In this document: positions 51,972 to 59,091 of the stretch, piece after piece
How the letters are laid out: every line of letters starts with the position of its first letter
How positions within the stretch are numbered: the stretch's first letter is position 1
DNA from: Chitinophagaceae bacterium UBA1953
GTDB lineage: Bacteria; Bacteroidota; Bacteroidia; Chitinophagales; Chitinophagaceae
Assembly: GCA_002336115.1 (NCBI GenBank)
Contig: DDEN01000004.1
Location: 183,933 to 247,932, forward strand
Direction of reading: 5' to 3'
DNA length: 64,000 bases
Notes under the pieces: model-generated
Told to the model about the DNA's origin: nothing
The model's database searches: none
The model's input: only the letters and a program-made list of their open reading frames with translations
Program-made: the position numbers and the translations under genes

Positions 51972-53114
51972 TCATAGCATACCTTTAGTGGATGGAAGAT
52001 AATTGCTCAGTGGATCTCTCTTTACAGCCATGCGGATGGCCTTTGCAAATGCCTTGAAAATGGCTTCAATTTTATGATGTTCATTATCGCCGTGGCATTC
52101 AATATTCAAATTACATTTTGATGCGTCACTGAACGATTTGAAGAAATGGAAAAACATTTCAGTGGGCATTTCACCAATTTTTTCACGGGTGAAAGTTGCA
52201 TTCCATACTATCCAATTACGGCCACCAAAATCAATCAGCACTTTTGCTTCGGCTTCATCCATTGGCAATGCAAAGCCATAACGCTCCATTCCACGTTTAT
52301 CAGCAAGCGCTTTTGCAAATGCTTCGCCCAATGCAATGCCGGTATCTTCAATGGTATGATGTTCATCAATATGCAGATCGCCTTTGGTTGTAATGTTTAA
52401 ATCCATCTTACCATGACGTGCAATCTGGTCGAGCATGTGATCAAAAAATCCAAGACCTGTGTTGATGTTTGCCTTTCCACTTCCGTCTAAATTCAGTTCA
52501 ACATGAATTTTTGTTTCGTTGGTATTACGTTCGTGTACAACAGTGCGTAAACCAAGTTTCAGGAATTCATAAATTTCTTTCCAGAGAATGGTTTCAAGAG
52601 CAATGGTTGATGCACGAAGTTCAGCAACCTTATCTTGTATTTCAGCAGCCCCAAGATTTGCATCGTTGTTAATCCAGATGGCTTTGCAGCCGAGGTTTTT
52701 TGCTAATTGAACATCCGTAATCCGATCGCCGATTACAAATGAATTGGCTAAATCGTATGCAGGATTGTTGATGTATTGTGTAAACATGCCAATGCCCGGT
52801 TTTCTTGTTGGGGCATTTTCATGTGGAAATGTGCGGTCGATTAAAACATTACTGAAATGAACTCCTTCGTTTTCAAAACTCTTTAAAACAAAATTGTGAA
52901 CAGGCCAGAATGTTTCTTCCGGAAAAGAAGAAGTACCTAATCCATCCTGGTTGGTGGGCATTACCAACTCGTAATCAAGTTCAGCAGCAATCCGGCGCAG
53001 GTAACAAAACACATCAGGATAAAAACTAAGTTTATCAAACGAATCTAATTGATAGGTTGGCGGTGCTTCGTTGATTAATGTTCCGTCACGATCAATAAAC
53101 AATACTCTTTTCAT
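51972..53114 (-). CDS. hisB: Bifunctional histidinol-phosphatase / imidazoleglycerol-phosphate dehydratase
   Basis: A 380-residue fusion of two histidine-pathway enzymes. The N-terminal HAD phosphatase has [15 protein letters not shown] with the two catalytic aspartates and [18 protein letters not shown]. The C-terminal dehydratase starts near residue 190 and has [36 protein letters not shown] and [18 protein letters not shown] with metal-binding histidines. It lies at the downstream end of the his cluster, 21 nt after the cytochrome c gene that separates it from hisC. Confidence 0.96.
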   Translation of the reverse strand: MKRVLFIDRDGTLINEAPPTYQLDSFDKLSFYPDVFCYLRRIAAELDYELVMPTNQDGLGTSSFPEETFWPVHNFVLKSFENEGVHFSNVLIDRTFPHENAPTRKPGIGMFTQYINNPAYDLANSFVIGDRITDVQLAKNLGCKAIWINNDANLGAAEIQDKVAELRASTIALETILWKEIYEFLKLGLRTVVHERNTNETKIHVELNLDGSGKANINTGLGFFDHMLDQIARHGKMDLNITTKGDLHIDEHHTIEDTGIALGEAFAKALADKRGMERYGFALPMDEAEAKVLIDFGGRNWIVWNATFTREKIGEMPTEMFFHFFKSFSDASKCNLNIECHGDNEHHKIEAIFKAFAKAIRMAVKRDPLSNYLPSTKGML

Positions 53115-53135
53115 TTGTTTTAAGGTAGTTGTGAT

Positions 53136-53558
53136 TTATTTCAATTTTGCCCTGATTGCTTTTACTTCAGCAAGTGTAACATAACTGGCTTTATTACCAA
53201 AACTCCTGCGCACATACGTTAATACATCTGCAATTTCCTGGTTGGTTAATTGCGGCTGTGCGGGCATGGGGTTGGAGTAATATTCACCATTAATTTCCAC
53301 TTCTTCATTAAAACCCTTTACCAGTATTTGTACAAGTTTTGGTTTTGGACCTAATGTAACTTTTGTTTTGATTAATGGCGGATTCATTCTTGGCACACCA
53401 CTGCCATCAGGCTGATGACAAACAATGCAGATTTTATCATATACTTTTTTCCCTCTTGCCATCGCAGCTTTTACATCATACTGCTGTTGTGCCGGCATAA
53501 AAGCCTGAATAAAATATGCTCCGCAAATCAACAATGCTGAAGCTGCAAAAATTTTCAT
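53136..53558 (-). CDS. Small exported class-I cytochrome c
   Basis: The ATG at 53558 (MKIFAASALLIC) gives 140 residues; a longer frame to 53732 overlaps the upstream gene and has no signal. After the signal peptide comes ICIVCHQPDGSGVPRMNPPL with the haem-binding CxxCH, and NPMPAQPQLTNQEIADVLTY with the methionine that would serve as sixth ligand. It starts four bases after the sugar-dehydrogenase-like gene, so it is probably that enzyme's electron acceptor in the periplasm. It interrupts the his operon. Confidence 0.88.
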   Translation of the reverse strand: MKIFAASALLICGAYFIQAFMPAQQQYDVKAAMARGKKVYDKICIVCHQPDGSGVPRMNPPLIKTKVTLGPKPKLVQILVKGFNEEVEINGEYYSNPMPAQPQLTNQEIADVLTYVRRSFGNKASYVTLAEVKAIRAKLK

Positions 53559-53562
53559 CTGT

Positions 53563-54828
53563 TTATTTTTCTCCTGTGTAAATAATTTTCCAGACTGTGC
53601 CACCCTGATCATCTGAAATGTACATTGATCCGTCAGTACCCATTGCCAAACCGCAGGGGCGATGTTTTGATTTTGAAGGTGAAAGATTTTCTTTTCCTCC
53701 AACAAAATCATCTGCAAAAATTTCATAATCACCCGATGGTTTTCCTTCTTTCATTGGAAGAAACACTACGTTGAAGCCAGCTTGTTCTAACGGTGCCCTG
53801 TTCCAGCTACCATGAAATGCAATGAATGCGCCGTTTTTATATTTAGCTGCAAACTGGTTGCCGGTATAAAACAACAATGCATTTGGTGCCCAATGTGCAG
53901 GGAATGCATACAATGGTTTCTCTTTTGTACCACAGAGTCCTTCTGTTTTTCCATCGCCACCATATTCGGGTGCAAGTAATTTCTTTTTCTGAATGGGATC
54001 ATAATAGCAATAAGGCCATCCAAAGTCCATTCCTTTCTTCACAATAAAAAATTCTTCAGCGGGTACTTCTGCATTTTGCTCATTGCTGTAATTGTCAGGA
54101 TATAGCTGGCTTAATTGATCTCTTCCATGCTGCATCACAAACAATTCATTCACTGAAGTATTCCAGTCAAGACCAACAACATTACGTAAGCCTGTTGCAT
54201 AACGTACACCTTCAGCATACGATTGATTCAGTTTATCAGCTCTAAACTGCCAGATGCCACCAGCTGTTTCGAGAATGGGGCAGGGCATTTGTCCTTTTGA
54301 TCCTGCAGTACGATCTGTTTCCTGGCAGGCATTGGAAGGTGCACCAATGTTTACATAAATAAATCCGTTATTATCAAGTGCAATTGATTTGGATGAGTGC
54401 TGGCGTTTGTTTACTAAACCTGTGATAATGATTTCAGGTTTGTCGGGATTTTCGATTTCATTTTTATCGTTGAATTTATAACGATACACCTGGTCATCGG
54501 AAGAAGCATAGAGATAACCATTTTTGATAGCAATACCTGTGCCGCCAAAATTACCGAAGCCGAACTTTTCGTCTGCAACTCCATCGCCATTTGTATCTCT
54601 TAGGCGGATGATTCCTTTTCCGTCTTTTAATCGTTCAAGTTTGACGTAAACGTCGCCGTTACTGTTTACAACAATGTGACGTGCATTGCCCAATTTATCA
54701 GCAACAACAATTGCTTTGAACCCTGCAGGCAATTTAATATCGCCTGGTGCAGAGTGAACGGGATCGCCTGCACATGCAGAAAAGGCAGCTGCGATGATAA
54801 GGATAAATGAAGAAAAAAGTTTAATCAT
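53563..54828 (-). CDS. Soluble glucose/sorbosone dehydrogenase-like protein (PQQ type)
   Basis: The ATG at 54828 (MIKLFSSFILIIAAAFSACA) gives 421 residues with a lipoprotein-like or cleavable signal. The rest is a six-bladed propeller: LPAGFKAIVVADKLGNARHI, RLRDTNGDGVADE, HSSKSIALDNNGFIYVNIG, YATGLRNVVGLDWN, MDFGWPYCYYD, FIAFHGSWNRAP and KHRPCGLAMGTDGSMYISDD. These fit the GSDH family. It would oxidise a sugar or sugar alcohol and pass electrons to the cytochrome c encoded next. It sits between hisC and the cytochrome gene. Confidence 0.85.
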   Translation of the reverse strand: MIKLFSSFILIIAAAFSACAGDPVHSAPGDIKLPAGFKAIVVADKLGNARHIVVNSNGDVYVKLERLKDGKGIIRLRDTNGDGVADEKFGFGNFGGTGIAIKNGYLYASSDDQVYRYKFNDKNEIENPDKPEIIITGLVNKRQHSSKSIALDNNGFIYVNIGAPSNACQETDRTAGSKGQMPCPILETAGGIWQFRADKLNQSYAEGVRYATGLRNVVGLDWNTSVNELFVMQHGRDQLSQLYPDNYSNEQNAEVPAEEFFIVKKGMDFGWPYCYYDPIQKKKLLAPEYGGDGKTEGLCGTKEKPLYAFPAHWAPNALLFYTGNQFAAKYKNGAFIAFHGSWNRAPLEQAGFNVVFLPMKEGKPSGDYEIFADDFVGGKENLSPSKSKHRPCGLAMGTDGSMYISDDQGGTVWKIIYTGEK

Positions 54829-54859
54829 GTTGCAATGGTTTGATTGGTTAAAGTTAATC

Positions 54860-55912
54860 TTAAACAATAAATTTCTGCAAAGCGTTCAGTAATTCATCAT
54901 TCTCTTTTGCCGTTCCTACAGTAATACGTAATGATTCACCACAGAGTACAACTTTACTTCTGTCACGAACCACAATCTGGTTAGCAAGCAGGTATTCATA
55001 AATTGCTTTTGCATCCACTACTTTCACTAAAAGAAAGTTGGCGTCTGACGGATAAACCTGCACAACTACTTTCAGTTTTGGCAGATCTTCTTCCAGCCGT
55101 TTTCTTTCTTTCACCAGTTCCTTAATCATTTCATTCACTTCTTCCACATTGTCCAAAGCTTTTAACACCAGTTCCTGTACTGCTTCACTAATATTGTAAG
55201 GTGGTTTGATTTTATTGTAAATGTCAATAATTTCTTCACTTGCAAAAGACATACCCAAACGTAAACCTGCAAGTCCCCATGCTTTACTGAGTGTTTGCAT
55301 CACAACAAGATTAGGATAATCTTTCAGCAGCGTAATGCATGAACGCTGACGGGAGAAATTGATATAGGCTTCATCCACCACCACAATGCCATCAAAATTA
55401 TTCAGCACCATTTCAATATCTTCAAAATGAATACTGTTACCTGTTGGATTATTGGGCGAACAGATCCAGATAATTTTTGTATTCTCATCAACTAATGTTT
55501 CAAGATGCACAAGATCGAGCTGGTAATTTTCGAGCATCTGTGCTTTTCTTATTTCCACATCATTGATGTTGGCACTTACTTCGTACATGCCGTAAGTGGG
55601 CGGACAAATGATCACATTATCTTTGCCGGGATTACAGAATGCACGGTAGAGTAAATCAATACATTCATCACTTCCGTTGCCAATGAAAATCTGTTTGGGT
55701 GAAACACCTTTGATGGCAGATAACTTTTCCTTGATCTTCAACTGGTATGGATCGGGGTAACGGTTGTACCATTTAATCAACGGCGAGCCGATACTGTTTT
55801 CATTGGCATCAAGAAAAATCTTTGCCTCACCGTGAAACTCATCACGTGCAGAAGAGTAGGGAGTGAGTGACTTGATATTTTCTCTGAGTAAATTATTTAG
55901 ATCGAAAGACAT
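54860..55912 (-). CDS. hisC: Histidinol-phosphate aminotransferase
   Basis: A 350-residue fold-I PLP enzyme converting imidazole-acetol phosphate to histidinol phosphate. IFIGNGSDECIDLLYRAFC binds the PLP phosphate, ICSPNNPTGN and VVDEAYINFS hold ring-contact residues, and QTLSKAWGLAGLRLGMSF holds the PLP lysine. Normal length. It lies 97 nt after hisD; that gap contains an ACGAATT repeat. The next gene downstream is not a his gene. Confidence 0.95.
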   Translation of the reverse strand: MSFDLNNLLRENIKSLTPYSSARDEFHGEAKIFLDANENSIGSPLIKWYNRYPDPYQLKIKEKLSAIKGVSPKQIFIGNGSDECIDLLYRAFCNPGKDNVIICPPTYGMYEVSANINDVEIRKAQMLENYQLDLVHLETLVDENTKIIWICSPNNPTGNSIHFEDIEMVLNNFDGIVVVDEAYINFSRQRSCITLLKDYPNLVVMQTLSKAWGLAGLRLGMSFASEEIIDIYNKIKPPYNISEAVQELVLKALDNVEEVNEMIKELVKERKRLEEDLPKLKVVVQVYPSDANFLLVKVVDAKAIYEYLLANQIVVRDRSKVVLCGESLRITVGTAKENDELLNALQKFIV

Positions 55913-55934
55913 GTTGTTGGAAATTGATTTAATA

Positions 55935-55962
55935 ACACGAATTTTTACGAATTACACGAATT
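55935..55962. repeat. ACGAATT short-period repeat in the hisD-hisC gap
   Basis: ACACGAATT, TTTACGAATT and ACACGAATT lie in a row with 9-10 nt spacing between the CGAATT cores, followed by GTTTTT. They are part of the 96-nt spacer inside the his operon. Confidence 0.6.
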
Positions 55963-56008
55963 GTTTTTAAATGCAGTGGGCCACAAACAAAAAACTAAAA
56001 ACGATAAA

Positions 56009-57289
56009 CTATAAACTCTGCATTCTCTTCCTCACTGCTTCAGAATGTGCTTTTAATCCTTCAGCTTCGGCCATTGTTTCAACAGCTTTGCCAATTTGCT
56101 GTAAACCTTCCTTGCTAAGCTTCTGGTAAGTGATCTTTTTTACAAAACTGTCAACGCTTACGCCACTGTATGCTTTGGCATAACCGTTAGTTGGTAATGT
56201 GTGATTGGTGCCACTTGCATAATCACCCACACTTTCAGGTGAATAATTGCCAAGGAAAACAGATCCTGCATTAAAAATCTGCTCAGCAATTATTTCTTCG
56301 TTTTTGCAACTGATGATTAAATGTTCAGCCGCATATTCATTTGCAAGCTCAATCATTTCTTTTTCTGATTTCAGCAAAAAGGCTTTACTGTTCTCTAACG
56401 CTTTCGCAGCAAATTCTTTTCTTGGGAGAACATCCAGTTGCTTTTGTGTTTCAATCAGTACATCATGAATCAGTTGTTCAGATGTGCTGACAAGCAACAC
56501 CTGCGAATCAACACCATGTTCGGCCTGCGATAATAAATCAGCAGCAACAAACGAAGCATTAGCGGTTTCATCAGCCATTACACAAACCTCACTTGGTCCT
56601 GCCGGCATGTCAATCGCAACGCCATCTTTCTGTACTAACTGTTTGGCAGAGGTTACATACTGGTTGCCCGGCCCGAAAATTTTATATACCTGTGGAATCG
56701 TTGCAGTGCCGTATGCCATTGCAGCAATAGCTTGTGCTCCACCTGTTTTGAAGATTTTTGTAATGCCTGCAAGGTTAGCCGTATATAAAATGGCTGCATT
56801 TACTTCGCCGTTTTTTCCGGGAGGTGTGCAAAGAATAATTTCTTTACAGCCTGCAATCTTCGCTGGTATTGCAAGCATTAAAATTGTTGAAAACAATGGA
56901 GCAGTACCACCTGGAATATACAAACCTACTTTTTCAATTGCTACTGATTTGCGCCAGCAAACAACACCGGGCATGGTTTCAACTTTCTCAACTGCACTGA
57001 TTTGTTTTTTGTGAAACAGTTCAATGTTTTGTTTTGCAATATTGATTGCTTCCTTTAGATCGCCACTTACTTTGCTCTCAGCTTCAAGAATCTCAGCTTC
57101 AGAAACCAGCAGTTCGTCAACAGTTACTTTATCATAAATAGTTGAAAAACGTTTTAACGCTTCATCGCCGTTTTCCTTCACCTGTTTTAAAATGTTGCTT
57201 ACACTTGCTTCCAGCGATGAAGAATCCAATGCAGGACGTTTGAGCAATTTACTCCACTCAGTTTTATTCGGATGTTTTATTACTTGCAT
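56009..57289 (-). CDS. hisD: Histidinol dehydrogenase
   Basis: HisD performs the last two oxidations to histidine, using NAD and Zn2+. From the ATG at 57289 (MQVIKHPNKTEWS) it has 426 residues, as usual. YIPGGTAPLFSTILMLAIPA, FGPGNQYVTSAKQLV, DMPAGPSEVCVMAD, DLLSQAEHGVDSQV and YAAEHLIISC (with metal and catalytic histidines) all match. A frame extending to 57313 has no support. It follows hisG with a 113-nt gap that contains a large inverted repeat. Confidence 0.95.
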   Translation of the reverse strand: MQVIKHPNKTEWSKLLKRPALDSSSLEASVSNILKQVKENGDEALKRFSTIYDKVTVDELLVSEAEILEAESKVSGDLKEAINIAKQNIELFHKKQISAVEKVETMPGVVCWRKSVAIEKVGLYIPGGTAPLFSTILMLAIPAKIAGCKEIILCTPPGKNGEVNAAILYTANLAGITKIFKTGGAQAIAAMAYGTATIPQVYKIFGPGNQYVTSAKQLVQKDGVAIDMPAGPSEVCVMADETANASFVAADLLSQAEHGVDSQVLLVSTSEQLIHDVLIETQKQLDVLPRKEFAAKALENSKAFLLKSEKEMIELANEYAAEHLIISCKNEEIIAEQIFNAGSVFLGNYSPESVGDYASGTNHTLPTNGYAKAYSGVSVDSFVKKITYQKLSKEGLQQIGKAVETMAEAEGLKAHSEAVRKRMQSL

Positions 57290-57303
57290 AGTTTTAATAT
57301 TGG

Positions 57304-57384
57304 TTTCACACAAAGTTCACAACGGATGCGAAGCAACAAAGACTTTCTTTGTATACTTGGTATTCTTTGCAGCTTTGCGTGAAA
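57304..57384. repeat. Imperfect inverted repeat in the hisG-hisD gap
   Basis: TTTCACACAAAG (57304-57315) is matched by CTTTGCGTGAAA (57373-57384), 11 of 12 positions, with a smaller palindrome CAAAGACTTTCTTTG (57337-57351) in between and further CTTTG/CAAAG words. It resembles the GCAAAG/CTTTGCG intergenic elements I recall from many bacterial genomes. Confidence 0.6.
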
Positions 57385-57402
57385 GTTTTTCAACCCAAAG
57401 GG

Positions 57403-58317
57403 TTACATCACCATCTTCTCAATCGGCACAACTAAAATACCTTCAGCACCTGCAGCTTTCAGTTGTTCAATTTTTTCCCAGAACTCATCTTCACTTAATA
57501 CACTGTGTACACTGCTCCATCCTGTTTCTGCCAATGGTAATACAGTAGGACTTTTCATGCCGGGCAAAATAGCAATGATGCTGCTGAGTTTATCGTTTGG
57601 AGCATTCAGCAAAACATATTTGTTGCGCTTTGCTTTTTTTACAGCTTTAATACGGAAAACCAATTTGTCAAGTAAGAGTTGCTGCTCGTTGGTGAGTTTA
57701 TCGTTCTTGATAAGAACTGATTGTGATTGAAGAATCGTTTCCACTTCTTTTAATCCATTCATGAATAAAGTTGAGCCACTACTCACAAGATCAACCACAA
57801 CATCCGACAAGCCAATGCCGGGAGCAATTTCAACAGAACCACTGATTTCATGAACTTCAGCAGTGATATTATTCTGCTTCAGAAATTCAGAAACAAGAAA
57901 AGGATAACTAGTTGCAATGCGTTTACCATCCAGTGTTTTTGCGCCAAGATATTCCTGGCTTTTTGGAATGGCTAAACTTAAACGGCATTTACCAAAACCA
58001 AGCTTTTCAACAATCTCTGCTTTCTTGTTTTTTTCAAACAATACATTTTCGCCAACGATGCCAATGTCAGCAACACCATCTTCCACGTACTGAGGAATAT
58101 CATCATCTCTTAAAAAGAACACTTCCAGCGGAAAGGTATCAGCTTCTGTTTTTAAACGGTCTTTTACATTACGTAATTCAATGCCGCAATCTTTCAGCAG
58201 CTTTACTGAATCTTCATAAAGCCTTCCGCTTTTCTGGATGGCAATCCTGAGCTTGGCTGGTTTTTCTGCACTGCCTCCGCTTAGTTCGCTGAGCGGAGTG
58301 AATTTTTTTTCCTGCAT
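57403..58317 (-). CDS. hisG: ATP phosphoribosyltransferase, long form
   Basis: HisG starts histidine synthesis by joining ATP and PRPP, and is normally feedback-inhibited by histidine. The 304-residue length indicates the long form with a C-terminal ACT-like regulatory domain (SPTVLPLAETGWSSVHSVLS and AAGAEGILVVPIEKMVM at the end). The catalytic part has RIAIQKSGRLYEDSVKLL, DDIPQYVEDGVADIGIVGEN and VVDLVSSGSTLFMNGLKEV for PRPP binding. It is the first structural gene after the attenuator at 58341-58487. Confidence 0.95.
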   Translation of the reverse strand: MQEKKFTPLSELSGGSAEKPAKLRIAIQKSGRLYEDSVKLLKDCGIELRNVKDRLKTEADTFPLEVFFLRDDDIPQYVEDGVADIGIVGENVLFEKNKKAEIVEKLGFGKCRLSLAIPKSQEYLGAKTLDGKRIATSYPFLVSEFLKQNNITAEVHEISGSVEIAPGIGLSDVVVDLVSSGSTLFMNGLKEVETILQSQSVLIKNDKLTNEQQLLLDKLVFRIKAVKKAKRNKYVLLNAPNDKLSSIIAILPGMKSPTVLPLAETGWSSVHSVLSEDEFWEKIEQLKAAGAEGILVVPIEKMVM

Positions 58318-58340
58318 TATTTAAATTTTAATTTCTGTAA

Positions 58341-58370
58341 AATAAAAAAGGCCTACTTGCGTAAGCCTTT
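58341..58370 (-). terminator. his attenuator terminator hairpin
   Basis: On the minus strand AAAGGCTTAC (58370-58361) pairs with GTAGGCCTTT (58356-58347) in a 10-bp stem with one G-U pair and a GCAA loop, followed by Ts to about 58341. It lies 24 nt before the hisG start and after the leader peptide, so it can stop transcription before hisG. Confidence 0.9.
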
Positions 58371-58418
58371 CACTATTGTAAATACACAAAGCAACATCGG
58401 CTTACCGGTTGGGGCAAG
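58361..58418 (-). promoter_or_regulatory. his attenuator alternative hairpins
   Basis: Three segments can pair in two exclusive ways (minus strand). CTTGCC (58418-58413), inside the leader peptide just after its His codons, pairs with GGTAAG (58406-58401). The overlapping GTAAGCC (58405-58399) pairs perfectly with GGCTTAC (58367-58361), the 5' arm of the terminator. A ribosome stalled on the His codons would cover the first segment and favour the second pairing, which prevents the terminator. Confidence 0.8.
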
Positions 58419-58452
58419 TATGATGATGATGTGTATGTGTGTTTGAAATCAT
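58402..58452 (-). CDS. hisL: his operon leader peptide
   Basis: A 16-codon frame reads MISNTHTHHHHTCPNR and stop, with five His codons, four of them consecutive CAT. It starts a few bases after the -7 element of a good promoter, so the mRNA is likely leaderless or nearly so. It is followed by the alternative hairpins and the terminator before hisG. Its role would be to sense charged tRNA-His by ribosome stalling. Confidence 0.9.
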   Translation of the reverse strand: MISNTHTHHHHTCPNR

Positions 58453-58456
58453 GGCG

Positions 58457-58487
58457 CAAAAGTAATGCTGAATATTCAAATGGCAAA
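58457..58487 (-). promoter_or_regulatory. his operon promoter
   Basis: On the minus strand TTTG (58487-58484) and TACTTTTG (58464-58457) are 19 nt apart, a perfect Bacteroidota -33/-7 match. The -7 element ends five bases before the leader-peptide ATG. Confidence 0.8.
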
Positions 58488-58548
58488 AAATAAGCAGAAA
58501 TAATGTTTTTAAACAAACACTTATTCGTAAATGATGAATTATATTCTT

Positions 58549-59052
58549 TTACTGCACTTTTCTCACTGCATAGATCAACTCATCAAGGAACTCGCCGTTT
58601 TTGAAAATATTTTTTTCAATTCTTGCTTCGAGTATAAAGCCGGCTTTTTCCAATACACGTTGTGATGCTGCATTGGTTCCGTAAGGGCGGGCATAAATTC
58701 TTGTAATATCAAAGATGCTGAAGCCAACAGGTATGATTTGTTTGATTGCTTCGGTAATAATTCCTTTTCCCCAATAAGGTTCTGCAAGCCAGTAACCAAG
58801 CTCGGCATTCTTGCACATGATATCTTTCTGCGGATGAAGACCAATTGCACCAACTGCTTCTCCGTTTACATCAATGGCAAATATGTGAACAGGATCATCC
58901 TGTGTTGCCATTGCAATAAAAGCTTTTGCATGATCAACCGTGTAAGGATGCGGGAAAGCATCCGTTAGGAATTTTGCAATCTTGAAATTGTTAGCATGTT
59001 TAACAAGGCTGTCAATATCATTGATCGTCCATGGTCGTAGAATAAAATCCAT
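58549..59052 (-). CDS. GNAT acetyltransferase, RimJ/RimL-like
   Basis: A 167-residue N-acetyltransferase. LRPWTINDIDSLVKHANN opens the fold, GAIGLHPQKD and AELGYWLAEPYWGKGIITEA hold the acetyl-CoA pyrophosphate loop, and YGTNAASQRVLEKAGFILEA is the C-terminal motif. Members acetylate ribosomal protein N-termini or small amines. The substrate is unknown. It lies just upstream of the his promoter on the same strand. Confidence 0.9.
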   Translation of the reverse strand: MDFILRPWTINDIDSLVKHANNFKIAKFLTDAFPHPYTVDHAKAFIAMATQDDPVHIFAIDVNGEAVGAIGLHPQKDIMCKNAELGYWLAEPYWGKGIITEAIKQIIPVGFSIFDITRIYARPYGTNAASQRVLEKAGFILEARIEKNIFKNGEFLDELIYAVRKVQ

Positions 59053-59091
59053 TTAAAGAATTCTTGGTTTTAATTGTTACAATTAAGATGT

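Noticed and set aside
53559..53732. N-terminal extension of the cytochrome c
   Set aside because: It overlaps the dehydrogenase gene and lacks a signal peptide; the ATG at 53558 directly starts one.
56484..57014. 176-codon frame antisense to hisD
   Set aside because: No start context or motif, and hisD is unambiguous on the other strand.
47591..57384. CRISPR array suggested by several repeat tracts
   Set aside because: The units are 9-10 nt, degenerate and without spacers; no cas gene is in the window.
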